From positions 1-64,000 of the forward strand of contig NZ_JBGSLK010000096.1 in assembly GCF_041740695.1 (NCBI RefSeq): a stretch of 64,000 nt of DNA, read 5' to 3'. The position numbers and the translations under genes were made by a program. Shown here piece after piece: positions 44,676 through 54,031 of this stretch. The notes under the pieces were generated by a model. The model searched no databases, had not been told where the DNA came from, and saw only the letters and a program-made list of their open reading frames with translations. The DNA comes from Haliscomenobacter sp041740695. GTDB lineage: Bacteria; Bacteroidota; Bacteroidia; Chitinophagales; Saprospiraceae. The number at the start of each line of letters is the position of its first letter. Position 1 is the first letter of the stretch.

Positions 44676-47600
44676 TCAATCTTGCTGTCCTGGCTTGGTT
44701 TCGGTTGCTCTAATGGTGAAGCCATAGCTGTATTTTTTTGCGAGAAGCCGATAGGCGTCATGCGTTTGAGCCCCCCAGCTGTTGTCCCCACCTACACCAC
44801 GTTGCGTGAGGTCTACGTGCAAGGTCACAAAACGCCGTTTGACAATATCCGTTACATGTCGATTCTTTTTGATGCTGCCTTCGTCAAAATCTTCGGTAAG
44901 TTGCGACATCGCGCTGAAAGACAAGGGCTGAGCACCTTCCACTTGCAAGCCAAGCCCCTCCGCATTGCTCAATTTGACCCAGCGGGTATCGGTCCGGTAA
45001 CCACTTTCTTGCGGACGAACGTAGGTGCGCTCCCAGCCCTCATCGGTGTGATGGTTATAGATACCCAGATGAGCCGCATTGTGGCGGTCATTGTAATTTT
45101 CAAAAGGCCCACGCCCGTACCACTGTACCTGATTATAGTTGGATGGCAGGGAAAAACGCATCCCCATCCGTGGTAGTTCAGGCGCTTCGCTGTTTTGTGA
45201 CAATTCAAGTGAGGCGTTGAGCTTGATCGAACCATCATTTTGGATCAAATATTCCAGGGTATAATCAGCCTGAACATCGGGCAGGTGATAAACAATGGTA
45301 AAGGGCAGCCCCTCTGCCGTTTGTTCACCAAGCTTGGTGCTTTTTACACTGCGACGTACATGAGCACTGGCCCATACCCGGGCATAATTGGTGAAATCGT
45401 TCCCAAAATCATTGTCAGTAGGCGCACGCCAAAAATAAGGTTCGGGGAAAAAGCCTTCTTTGAGGTTTTTTCCATTGATCGAATACTGATTGATTTGGCC
45501 ATTGCTGAGGTTGATTTCTCCGGCTATTTCTCCAGACTTGAACTTGAGGGAGTTGTTGGTTTTTTCAATACTTAAGGTTCCTACAGGATTGCTTAGGTTT
45601 TGTGCAAAGCCGAAAGGACTCAAGACCATTTGCTCGCTGGCCAATGCATGTCCAGCCGGGATGGAGGTGCTCGCCGTGCGCTGGGTGGCATATACATTGA
45701 GCAAGAGCTCGGCACCTGCGGCCAGTTTATAGGCAGGAAGGTTGAGGTTTACGACTTTAACTTCCCCTGGATTGGCTTCGACGCTAAAACTGCCTTCAGT
45801 CAGTTTTACCCCATTGTTCAACATTTCCCAACGGAAGTCGAGTTCGCGTAGATTGGTAAAAGAGAACTCATTGTGCACCTTGATCTGCCCCCAGGCACTA
45901 TTGTCTTTGCTGAACTGTACGTTTTGGTAGAGCTTTTTTACCTCGTAAATTCCAGGGTGTGGGACACGGTCAGCATTCACCAATCCATTGCACACAAAGT
46001 TCTGGTCATTGTAAAGGTCTTGGCTACCCAGGTCGCCCCCGTAGGCGAAGAAACTACGCCCATCCGGGGTTTGGGTGCGGATACCCTGATCTACCCAATC
46101 CCAAATGCAGCCCCCTTGCATATTATCCGAAGCCCGGATGATGTCCCAGTATTCTTTAAAATTGCCATTGGAATTGCCCATGGCATGGCTGTATTCACAC
46201 ATGATGTAAGGCCGGGTTTTGGTCTTGTCGGCCGCATAGCGATTCATGTTGTCGATGGAAGGATACATCGGAGAAACCACATCGGTGTTGCGTGCCTCAC
46301 CCGATTGCTCAGAAACCACGGGGCGGGAGTTGTCGCGTTGTTTGATCCAGTCATAGGTTTCAAAAAACACTTCACCGTTGCCGCATTCGTTGCCCAGCGA
46401 CCACATTACCACACAGGCGTGGTTTTTATCCCGTTCCACCAGTCGACGGGTACGGTCGTGGTGAGCAGCTTTCCATTGGGGATCGTAAGCGGTATGTCTG
46501 CTTTTGGGTACACTAAAAGACTGAAATTCTGCACCCAAGCCATGCGCCTCAATATTGGCTTCATCAATGACGTACAAGCCGTATTCATCACAAAGGCGTA
46601 GCCATAATGGATCATTGGGGTAATGCGAAGAGCGGCAGGTGTTGATGTTGTATTGCTTCATCAGAACAATGTCTTTGATCATCAAATCACGGGTAGGTAC
46701 CTTGCCCAAATCTGGGTCATGCTCATGTCGGTTCACGCCCTTGACCAGCACCCGCTTGCCATTGATGAGGAAGTTTTTGCCTTTGATCTCGCTGCGGCGG
46801 AAACCGATTTTACTGCCCGTCGCTTCAATGGTTTGCCCTTTTTCATTTTTTAATACCAAAATGGCCGTGTACAAATTGGGGCTTTCGGCCGACCACTGAG
46901 CAGGAGCGAGTACTTTCCCTTCAAAGGTGACTTTGGCTTGCCCAGGTTTATTTTGACTAAAAACCACTTTTTTATTTTGATCAAAAATGCTGAGTTCAAT
47001 GCTGTAGGATCCTGTAGCAGGGGAGGGGACTTTCAGGTCAACGGTGGCGGCAATTGTACCATCGCGATAAGCGTCATCCAGCCCCGCTTTGACCCAAAAA
47101 TCGGCAATATGTGTTTTACTTTTGGAAGTTAAAAATACTTCTCTTTCGATGCCCGACAGGCGCCACATGTCCTGGTCTTCGAGGTAGGAACCATCATGCC
47201 AACGGAAAACTTGTACCGCCAGGGTGTTGCTTCCTTTTTTTAGGAAAGGGGTGATGTTGAATTCGGCAGGCGATTTGGCCACCTTGGACAAGCCGACTGC
47301 CTGGCCATTCACCCACACATAAGCACAACCCGAAATTGAACCAAAGTGCAGAAATACCTCCCGCCCGGTCCAGTTATCGGGCACCGTAAAAGTGCGTCGA
47401 TAAGACCCCACCGGATTGTAAGCGTGGTTGATAAAAGGTGGATTGACGGGGAAAGGGTAAATTACATTGGTGTAAATCGGGATGCCAAAACCTTTTATTT
47501 CCCAATTGGAAGGCACCGTAATGTCTTTCCAATTCCAATCGTTGAAATCGGGTTGGTAAAAATCCTGTGGCCGTTCTTCCGGGCGGTTGACGTAATAGAA

Positions 47601-47819
47601 TTTCCAGGAACCGTTTAAGGACTGATAATAAGGCGATTTGGAAAAATCATTTTCAAATAGATCCACAGCGTTGGGGTAGGACATGGCATAGGTATGCGCA
47701 GGTTCTTTACCCAATTCAACAATAGCAGGGTCTTCCCATTCTTTAAAACTGAATTTCACCTGACCCCAAATTTGAGCACTTAAGGTGCAAAAAAATAGGA
47801 ATAAAAAATTGATTTTCAT
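44676..47819 (-). CDS. Glycoside hydrolase family 2 beta-galactosidase
   Basis: A 1047-aa LacZ-type enzyme with a signal peptide (cleavage after IWG, residue 19), so it acts in the periplasm. Order: GH2 sugar-binding domain (about 45-235), immunoglobulin-like domain, TIM barrel (about 350-640), and the C-terminal small-chain domain (about 770-1035, with WGAQTHDAYRL near the end). Acid/base E478 sits in WSLGNECGNG and nucleophile E542 in MCEYSHAMGNSNG. It releases terminal beta-galactose, probably from the oligosaccharides made by the GH16 enzyme next to it. Three minus-strand genes (DUF2264, this, GH16) have short gaps of about 46 bp and look like one operon. No SusC/SusD pair is present. Confidence 0.94.
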   Translation of the reverse strand: MKINFLFLFFCTLSAQIWGQVKFSFKEWEDPAIVELGKEPAHTYAMSYPNAVDLFENDFSKSPYYQSLNGSWKFYYVNRPEERPQDFYQPDFNDWNWKDITVPSNWEIKGFGIPIYTNVIYPFPVNPPFINHAYNPVGSYRRTFTVPDNWTGREVFLHFGSISGCAYVWVNGQAVGLSKVAKSPAEFNITPFLKKGSNTLAVQVFRWHDGSYLEDQDMWRLSGIEREVFLTSKSKTHIADFWVKAGLDDAYRDGTIAATVDLKVPSPATGSYSIELSIFDQNKKVVFSQNKPGQAKVTFEGKVLAPAQWSAESPNLYTAILVLKNEKGQTIEATGSKIGFRRSEIKGKNFLINGKRVLVKGVNRHEHDPDLGKVPTRDLMIKDIVLMKQYNINTCRSSHYPNDPLWLRLCDEYGLYVIDEANIEAHGLGAEFQSFSVPKSRHTAYDPQWKAAHHDRTRRLVERDKNHACVVMWSLGNECGNGEVFFETYDWIKQRDNSRPVVSEQSGEARNTDVVSPMYPSIDNMNRYAADKTKTRPYIMCEYSHAMGNSNGNFKEYWDIIRASDNMQGGCIWDWVDQGIRTQTPDGRSFFAYGGDLGSQDLYNDQNFVCNGLVNADRVPHPGIYEVKKLYQNVQFSKDNSAWGQIKVHNEFSFTNLRELDFRWEMLNNGVKLTEGSFSVEANPGEVKVVNLNLPAYKLAAGAELLLNVYATQRTASTSIPAGHALASEQMVLSPFGFAQNLSNPVGTLSIEKTNNSLKFKSGEIAGEINLSNGQINQYSINGKNLKEGFFPEPYFWRAPTDNDFGNDFTNYARVWASAHVRRSVKSTKLGEQTAEGLPFTIVYHLPDVQADYTLEYLIQNDGSIKLNASLELSQNSEAPELPRMGMRFSLPSNYNQVQWYGRGPFENYNDRHNAAHLGIYNHHTDEGWERTYVRPQESGYRTDTRWVKLSNAEGLGLQVEGAQPLSFSAMSQLTEDFDEGSIKKNRHVTDIVKRRFVTLHVDLTQRGVGGDNSWGAQTHDAYRLLAKKYSYGFTIRATETKPGQQD

Positions 47820-47866
47820 TGGTTTGAATTTATTGTTGCAGAGAGGAATGGCAATTCAAAAACAGC

Positions 47867-49138
47867 TCAAAAATCCACCTTGTAGTCTTTTTTGGTGACT
47901 TGCCCCGACCAAGCCTTTTTTGCCGTCCAATCCGCTGCCGGATCGGTCCAGAAGCGGTGGGTAGCTGGAAGACCGAGTGGTAAAAAGCCCAGGGTGGTCA
48001 GGTACAAACTACCAGTGGAGGTATACTGATCCGCGATAGCAGGTTGAGACCCATTAAAACCCAGAATCAACCAACCCTTTGAGTCAAAATTATTGGAATG
48101 GTCAAATAAGGTTTGCAAAACTTTGGTCAAGCCACAGCGCACCTGCGCAGGGCTAATGTGCTCCGGCAATTGCTCCATCAAAGCCACCTGGGCCAGCGCC
48201 TGAAAAGCTCCTGTCCGATAAGCCATGGACCGACCATACACGGGGAAAGTACCTTCTGGGGAGATCAAGCGCTCCAGGTACTCAGCGTGGCGCACCATCC
48301 GTTTGAGGGCCTCAGTGTATTCTGTTTTGGGTGAAAAATTCTTTTCAGAGGTAACTTTCAAAATGTCCACCAACATGGGCTGAATCACAAAGGAGTTGTA
48401 ATAATCCATACAAAACTTGGGCCCATCGCTGTACCAACCATCACCCACGTACCATTCGCGGGTTTTGCGGATGGCAATGTCGATGCGCACCGGATCGTAC
48501 TGCTCGCCAATTTGTAGCAAAAAACTCTCAATGATGCCCGAAAACAAAAGCCAATTGCTGTAATGGGCTTTGCGGTCGCGCAGGGCTTTGAACTCTTCGA
48601 TGTAGCGTTTTTTGGTCAGCTCATCCAAAGGATGCCACAACGCATCTGGTGCACGCAAAAAGGCATGTGCCAAAAAAGCCGCATCCACAATGGGCTGTAG
48701 TTCGCTGCGGAAGTTTAGGTAGTCGGGACTTTGTGGATCCACGCAGTGGGCCAAACCTTTCAGCGCGTCGCTGCGCAATTCCGCCCGCCATTTGCCTTCT
48801 TTGGTATCATCGTCGGGCAAAGCCAACCAGGGCGCAACACCCGCCAGGGTTCTACCCACCGCCTCCAGATAAGTGACCTGTTCGGCTTTGAGGTAGTAGC
48901 CCGGTGCCAATTCCAGCGGCATGTTCTTTTTTAATTTGCCGACAGCGAGATTAGAGAGCACGGGTTGGGCGATTTTGTACAGGGTACTGGCCCAAAAAAG
49001 GCGGTCATCGGTGCCAGAGTTGGTAACTGCTGGACTTGGTTTGGTAGCTTGAGCAATGGCTGCGAAGGGTAGGCCTAAACTGCTCAGGATACCTGTCACC
49101 GAAAGGCTTTTTAAAACTTGACGCCGTGAGTTTTTCAT
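47867..49138 (-). CDS. DUF2264 exported protein
   Basis: The 423-aa product carries a Tat-like signal (SRRQVLKSLSVTGILSSLG), so it may be exported folded. The rest is one DUF2264 domain (about 45-410), an alpha-helical barrel-like family seen in polysaccharide-degradation loci; marks are YLEAVGRTLAGVAPWLALP, YSNWLLFSGIIESFLLQIG and WYSDGPKFCMDYYNSFVIQP. Members have been suggested to be glycan lyases or hydrolases of the unsaturated-uronyl type; activity here is inference. It is the first gene of the GH2-GH16 operon. Confidence 0.85.
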   Translation of the reverse strand: MKNSRRQVLKSLSVTGILSSLGLPFAAIAQATKPSPAVTNSGTDDRLFWASTLYKIAQPVLSNLAVGKLKKNMPLELAPGYYLKAEQVTYLEAVGRTLAGVAPWLALPDDDTKEGKWRAELRSDALKGLAHCVDPQSPDYLNFRSELQPIVDAAFLAHAFLRAPDALWHPLDELTKKRYIEEFKALRDRKAHYSNWLLFSGIIESFLLQIGEQYDPVRIDIAIRKTREWYVGDGWYSDGPKFCMDYYNSFVIQPMLVDILKVTSEKNFSPKTEYTEALKRMVRHAEYLERLISPEGTFPVYGRSMAYRTGAFQALAQVALMEQLPEHISPAQVRCGLTKVLQTLFDHSNNFDSKGWLILGFNGSQPAIADQYTSTGSLYLTTLGFLPLGLPATHRFWTDPAADWTAKKAWSGQVTKKDYKVDF

Positions 49139-49281
49139 GGTGCTTGCGATTGATTCCGTTTGTTGGGCTGAAATTTACAATTTAGTCTGTTCTTAGGATT
49201 TGTTTTTACCTGTGATCTGCTACTTATGTGTTAATGAATTATTCTAACAAAACAGTTTAGGGATTTTCTCGTGTTTATACC

Positions 49282-49974
49282 ATGAAAAAAGAATACCTCA
49301 TTTTTTTAGGGTTAATGTTCTTGGCTCGTATGCCAGTTTTTGGACAATTGTATCTAAGGGTTGAGACCAGCCCCAATTTTTCTTTGTCGCAAAATCTTCT
49401 TTACAATAGTGCAAGCAATTACATTAATCCTTCACAGTTCTACTACCGGAATGGGCAATTCTTACGACTCAAAGTGGGGCCTTACTTTCATGTTGGAATT
49501 GGACTTCAAGAGGAATGGTTGAACGCCTGTGCAAGCTGCTTGCGTTATAAAAGACCGGACTTTCTCCAGCTTACAGCAATAAGTTACGATTATTATCTTG
49601 TAAAGGATTCATGTACGGCCAGTTTACAGGCTAGAACGAGGTTGTTAGGCATTCCCGCAGAATTAGGATTTACTTTGCGTAGGAAAAAAAGCCCTTGGGC
49701 ACTCACCGGCAATGTGCGACTACATACCTATACTTTTGGGTACCGTAGTGTGCAATTATTGGGCGATACTGTAAATATCCAGCGTAGTCATCGATTTAAA
49801 GGCAAAGCTCGTCCTAATTTTTCCAATTGGCAAGTCTCTTTAGGTACATCTTATCGCGTGAATAAACGCACATTTCTCTCCGCTGATTTAAGTTGGAGTA
49901 ATTATCAAGGGTTTCAATCGCTTAAGTCCATTGGCCTAAACATTGGCTTAGATTACGCCCTGATAAAGCCTTAA
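49282..49974 (+). CDS. Hypothetical exported protein, probably an outer-membrane barrel
   Basis: The 230-aa product has a signal peptide (MKKEYLIFLGLMFLARMPVFG) and a body of alternating-polarity strands with many aromatic residues and a C-terminal strand ending YALIKP, in the style of small outer-membrane beta-barrels. No family is recognised. It is flanked by the divergent DUF2264 operon (143 bp without a gene) and converges on the phosphorylase gene, overlapping it by 4 bp. Confidence 0.55.
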   Translation: MKKEYLIFLGLMFLARMPVFGQLYLRVETSPNFSLSQNLLYNSASNYINPSQFYYRNGQFLRLKVGPYFHVGIGLQEEWLNACASCLRYKRPDFLQLTAISYDYYLVKDSCTASLQARTRLLGIPAELGFTLRRKKSPWALTGNVRLHTYTFGYRSVQLLGDTVNIQRSHRFKGKARPNFSNWQVSLGTSYRVNKRTFLSADLSWSNYQGFQSLKSIGLNIGLDYALIKP

Positions 49975-50855
49975 ACTCCCACAATCCTCGGCAACATCAC
50001 CTCAATCATCTTTTCCACCACCCCAGCGGTACTCCCGGTGAAATTGCCATTCAGGCGATTGCCCAGGATGACATTGCAGGATACTGCCCGGTGCCCCAAC
50101 AAGCGAGAGAGCCCAAAAATAGCCGAAGTCTCCATCTCGAAATTGGTCAAACGCACACCTTTGTATTGTAGTTGGCTCCAGGCTTCCAGTGTGGCGATGC
50201 TCATGCGGGCAGGCGTGCGCAGGCTGCGTGCCTGGGGGGCATAAAAACCGGGGCAGGTGATGGTGATGCCTTGTTCTATGTCACCTTGACTCAATTGGTC
50301 GGCCAAGGCCGCACTTCCTTCGCAGATGTAGGGTTGTACCGGAAATTTTTCGATGTGTTGTCCCAATTCCAAAACTACATCCATCAGCTCTACCTCAGCC
50401 AGATTGGGTTGGTATTGGTAAAAATGCATAAGGTTATCCAGCCCCATGCCGTAGCGGGAAACGATCAAAGCGCCGGGGGCGATGTCGTGTTGCAAAGCTC
50501 CTGAGGTTCCCAGCCGGATGATGTTGAGTGAGCGGTGTTCAGCCTTTGGCATCCGGGTTTGAAAGTCGATATTAGCCAGGGCATCCAGCTCATTGAGGCA
50601 AATGTCGATGTTGTCGGGGCCAATACCTGTGGAGAGGACTGTTAGTCGTTTGTTGCCAATCCTGCCTGTATGGGTCACAAATTCGCGGTGTGATTCACGG
50701 AATTCAATGGCATCAAAGTGTTTGGAAACTTCGGCGACGCGCCCAGGGTCACCCACTGTGATGACCGTATCGGCTAGTTCATCAGGGTGCAGATCGACGT
50801 GGTAAATTTTACCAGCAGGGGTAATGATCAGTTCGGTATCGGCTAGTGCTTGCAT
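49971..50855 (-). CDS. Nucleoside phosphorylase (uridine phosphorylase-like)
   Basis: This enzyme splits nucleosides with phosphate into base and ribose-1-phosphate for salvage. From ATG 50855 (MQALADTELIITPAGKIYH) it is 294 aa of the PNP/UDP family: GDPGRVAEVSKHFD (phosphate binding), VLSTGIGPDNIDICLNEL, LGTSGALQHDIAPGALIVS and the C-terminal VRLTNFEMETSAIFGLSRLLGH that binds the ribose. The substrate range is not decided by sequence. The longer frame from 50921 adds 22 residues unlike the family. Confidence 0.9.
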   Translation of the reverse strand: MQALADTELIITPAGKIYHVDLHPDELADTVITVGDPGRVAEVSKHFDAIEFRESHREFVTHTGRIGNKRLTVLSTGIGPDNIDICLNELDALANIDFQTRMPKAEHRSLNIIRLGTSGALQHDIAPGALIVSRYGMGLDNLMHFYQYQPNLAEVELMDVVLELGQHIEKFPVQPYICEGSAALADQLSQGDIEQGITITCPGFYAPQARSLRTPARMSIATLEAWSQLQYKGVRLTNFEMETSAIFGLSRLLGHRAVSCNVILGNRLNGNFTGSTAGVVEKMIEVMLPRIVGV

Positions 50856-50966
50856 GTCACAATTTGGTTTTATTTTAACAATCCATTCATGGAGCGAAGT
50901 AAAAGGAGGAAAAAATAACAATTATCATTTTACTTTGCAACAATCTAACGAACAAAGGGAAGATAA

Positions 50967-51890
50967 ATGAAAACTTTTTCTGCAAATGACGGAGTTGTTG
51001 ATCGAGATTCCATCGCGGAATACTTTAAAGATTTGCAAGACGATATTTGCCAACAGTTGGAAACTGCCGATGGGACGGGCCGGTTTCAGGAGGATAGTTG
51101 GAGCCGCGAAGGTGGCGGCGGTGGCCGCAGTCGGGTGATCATGGGGCAACACATTGAAAAAGGTGGGGTCAATTTTTCAGCGGTACACGGCACTTTGCCC
51201 GATAAAATCGCTCAGGCTTTGAAACTGGAATCTGCCAATTTTTTCGCTACTGGGGTATCCATCGTTTTGCACTCCAGCAACCCTTTTACGCCCATTATCC
51301 ACATGAATGTGCGCTATTTTGAAACGGATGGGGGCAATTGGTGGTTTGGCGGGGGCATTGACCTTACACCGCATTACATTTTCCCGGAAGACGCTACCTT
51401 TTTTCACCAAAGCCTAAAGGAAGTCTGTGATCAACACCATCCCGATTATTACCCCAAATTCAAAACCTGGGCGGATGACTATTTTTACATCCGCCACCGG
51501 GGCGAAACCCGGGGAATTGGGGGCATCTTTTTTGATCGTTTGCAGGGACAAAATGGCCAGAGCAAGGAACAGCTTTTTGCCTTTGTGCGAGGGGTAGGGG
51601 AGACCTTCTGTAAAGTTTACATCCCCATTTTGCACAAGCATAAAAATGATCCTTACACCGAGCGAGAGAAAAACTGGCAATACCTGCGCCGGGGGCGTTA
51701 TGTGGAATTCAATCTGGTGTGGGACAAGGGCACCAAGTTTGGCCTAGACACTGACGGGCGTACCGAATCCATCTTGATGAGTTTGCCTCCAACGGCCAAT
51801 TGGGTGTACAACCACCAGCCAGAGCCAGGAAGTCACGAGGCGCAAACCTTGGCTTGGTTGAAGGACAAGGGGAAAGATTGGATTGAGTAA
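50967..51890 (+). CDS. hemF: Oxygen-dependent coproporphyrinogen III oxidase
   Basis: HemF converts coproporphyrinogen III to protoporphyrinogen IX with O2 in heme synthesis. The 307 aa match the family closely: SREGGGGGRSRVIMGQHIEKGGVNFS split over 46-72, HMNVRYFE, WWFGGGIDLTPHY with the conserved Asp, the RGETRGIGGIFFDRL loop, and RRGRYVEFNLVWDKGTKFGLDTDGRTESILMSLPP near 240-275. It opens a plus-strand run with mnmH and selD (26 bp to the next gene). It implies an aerobic route to heme in this organism. Confidence 0.97.
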   Translation: MKTFSANDGVVDRDSIAEYFKDLQDDICQQLETADGTGRFQEDSWSREGGGGGRSRVIMGQHIEKGGVNFSAVHGTLPDKIAQALKLESANFFATGVSIVLHSSNPFTPIIHMNVRYFETDGGNWWFGGGIDLTPHYIFPEDATFFHQSLKEVCDQHHPDYYPKFKTWADDYFYIRHRGETRGIGGIFFDRLQGQNGQSKEQLFAFVRGVGETFCKVYIPILHKHKNDPYTEREKNWQYLRRGRYVEFNLVWDKGTKFGLDTDGRTESILMSLPPTANWVYNHQPEPGSHEAQTLAWLKDKGKDWIE

Positions 51891-51916
51891 AATGAACTAG
51901 TTTTTATTTTAGGGAA

Positions 51917-52948
51917 ATGCATAAAATCACTGCTGATATTTTATTGGAAAACACCAAAGACCGGGTGCTGCTTGACGTACGTACCCCCGCAGAATACGCC
52001 ATTGGGCATATTCCGGGAGCTTATAACCTGCCGCTATTTTCCAATGAAGAACGGGTAGTGGTGGGTACCCTATACAAGCAACAAAGTCCGGATAAAGCTT
52101 TTCTCAAGGGGCTGGAGTACGCTGGAGCGCGGATGCCCGATTATGTCAAAGAAGCTCGTTTACTGGCACCACGTAGTAAAATTGTAGTGCATTGTTGGAG
52201 AGGTGGGCAGCGCAGTGGCAGTTTGTCCTGGTTGTTGTCTTTTGCTGGGATGGATGTGCAGGTGTTGCAAGGGGGCTACAAAGCTTATCGCCAATTCATC
52301 CATCGGCAGTTTGGCGAACGCCCATTGCGCATGCTTGTTTTGGGGGGTCCAACGGGTAGCGCCAAGACCAAAATTTTACACGAACTGGCTGCTTTGGGCG
52401 AACAAATCATTGACCTGGAAAAACTGGCCCAGCACAAAGGCTCTGCTTTTGGAGCATTGGGAGAGGAAGCTCAACCTACAGTGGAACAGTTTGAAAATGA
52501 GTTGTATGCCACATTTGCCAACATTGACCCCCAACGCAGGGTCTGGATAGAAAATGAAAGCCGGGGAATCGGCAAGGTCTTTATGCCCCAAGGCTTTTGG
52601 GAGCAGTTTCGACAAAGCCCACTGATTGATTTGGTCATGCCATTTGAACAGCGGGTTGCGTTTTTGGTAGAAACTTATGCTTCTTTCGCTAAAGAAGATT
52701 TGATGGCCTCCTTTTATGGCATCGAACGCCGCTTGGGTGGCCAAAACCTGAAGCTAGCGCTGGCTGCCCTACAAACAGGTGACTTTGCCAGTGCTGCCGC
52801 GATTGCTTTGCGGTATTATGATAAGTCGTATCTACACGCCAACGAAAAATGCAACTTTCATCCCGTTTGGCCGTTTGAAGTCGGAAACCAATCACTGCGC
52901 GAACGCGCCGAACAATTGATTCAATTTGCCAATGCTCAACAATTATAA
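51917..52948 (+). CDS. mnmH: tRNA 2-selenouridine synthase
   Basis: MnmH (SelU) replaces sulfur by selenium at the wobble 2-thiouridine of some tRNAs, through a geranylated intermediate, using selenophosphate from SelD. The 343 aa have an N-terminal rhodanese domain with catalytic C93 in VVHCWRGGQRSG and the long LLDVRTPAEYAIGHIPGAYN, then a P-loop domain with GGPTGSAKT (143-151). The selD gene overlaps its end by 17 bp. No selA, selB or selenocysteine tRNA is seen in the window, so selenium may be used only for tRNA. Confidence 0.94.
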   Translation: MHKITADILLENTKDRVLLDVRTPAEYAIGHIPGAYNLPLFSNEERVVVGTLYKQQSPDKAFLKGLEYAGARMPDYVKEARLLAPRSKIVVHCWRGGQRSGSLSWLLSFAGMDVQVLQGGYKAYRQFIHRQFGERPLRMLVLGGPTGSAKTKILHELAALGEQIIDLEKLAQHKGSAFGALGEEAQPTVEQFENELYATFANIDPQRRVWIENESRGIGKVFMPQGFWEQFRQSPLIDLVMPFEQRVAFLVETYASFAKEDLMASFYGIERRLGGQNLKLALAALQTGDFASAAAIALRYYDKSYLHANEKCNFHPVWPFEVGNQSLRERAEQLIQFANAQQL

Positions 52949-53975
52949 GTTGACCCAATACAGTCATGGCGCAGGTTGTGGCTGTAAAATTGCGCCCAGC
53001 GTGCTGGATCGCATCCTGCATCAAGTTGGTGCAAAAGTGCATTTCCCCACCTTGTTGGTGGGTAATGAAGAGCGTGATGACGCTGCCGTGATGGACCTCG
53101 GTGATGGCACCGCGATCATTTCGACTACCGATTTTTTTATGCCTATCGTGGACGATCCGACAGATTTTGGCCAAATCGCTTCGGTCAATGCCATCAGTGA
53201 TATCTATGCCATGGGTGGAACTCCACTCTTGGCCATTGCCATTTTGGGTTGGCCAGTGAATAGTTTGCCGCCCGAAGTGGCCAATCAAGTGGTGGAAGGA
53301 AGCCGCAAAGCTTGCCAGGCAGCGGGAATTCCCCTGGCGGGAGGGCATAGCATTGACAGTCCGGAGCCCATTTTTGGGCTGGCCGTTACTGGTCGTGTTA
53401 AATTGGAGCACTTAAAGCGAAATGGTGGCGCGAAAGTAAAAAGCAAATTGTTTTTGACCAAACCCTTAGGCGTAGGCATCCTGACTACTGCGCAGAAAAA
53501 AGGATTGCTCCTGGATGAACACGCTCAATTGGCCCGCAATTCGATGTTGCAACTCAATAGTGCCGGAGCAGCCTTTGCTACCTTACCTTATGTGCAAGCC
53601 ATGACGGACGTAACCGGATTTGGTTTGATGGGGCATCTTTTGGAAATGTGTGAAGCATCGGGTACGAGTGCGCGGATTGAATTGGCTAAAGTACCCTTGT
53701 TGGATGCGGATGCGATTGATTATTATTTGTATAACCATTGTGTTCCAGGTGGGACGAATCGGAACTTTGACAGTTATGGGCATAAAATCGGCCCATTAAC
53801 CGATGCGCAACGAAACATATTATGTGATCCACAAACTTCTGGAGGCCTGCTGATTGCGGTAGAGCCAAGTCAGGTTCAAGCTTTTTTGAGCTATGCTGCC
53901 GAATTAGGTTTGGGAGGATTGCAACCCATCGGCGAGATGGTAAGTGAGGTAAGCAAACGGGTGGAGGTGTACTAA
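52932..53975 (+). CDS. selD: Selenide, water dikinase (selenophosphate synthase)
   Basis: SelD makes selenophosphate from selenide and ATP. From ATG 52932 it is 347 aa. The active site near the start reads SHGAGCGCK, so the residue that is Sec in some species is C16 here, followed by the essential K19. Other family marks are DDAAVMDLGDGTAIISTTDFF, the glycine-rich AGGHSIDSPEPIFGLAVTG and the C-terminal DPQTSGGLLIA. A TTG at 52926 could also open the frame but ATG is preferred. The gene is translationally coupled to mnmH, which marks a selenouridine rather than a selenoprotein role. Confidence 0.95.
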   Translation: MLNNYKLTQYSHGAGCGCKIAPSVLDRILHQVGAKVHFPTLLVGNEERDDAAVMDLGDGTAIISTTDFFMPIVDDPTDFGQIASVNAISDIYAMGGTPLLAIAILGWPVNSLPPEVANQVVEGSRKACQAAGIPLAGGHSIDSPEPIFGLAVTGRVKLEHLKRNGGAKVKSKLFLTKPLGVGILTTAQKKGLLLDEHAQLARNSMLQLNSAGAAFATLPYVQAMTDVTGFGLMGHLLEMCEASGTSARIELAKVPLLDADAIDYYLYNHCVPGGTNRNFDSYGHKIGPLTDAQRNILCDPQTSGGLLIAVEPSQVQAFLSYAAELGLGGLQPIGEMVSEVSKRVEVY

Positions 53976-53984
53976 ATTGGGGTT

Positions 53985-54024
53985 GGGTTAAAAGAACCCT
54001 GGGGGTTGGGGATTCTTTTAACCC
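53985..54024. terminator. Hairpin between selD and the AT-hook gene
   Basis: GGGTTAAAAGAA (53985-53996) and TTCTTTTAACCC (54013-54024) are exact inverse copies around a 16-base loop. The element is bounded by the two convergent stop codons (53975 and 54032), with G-rich rather than T-rich flanks. Confidence 0.65.
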
Positions 54025-54031
54025 CCGTAAT

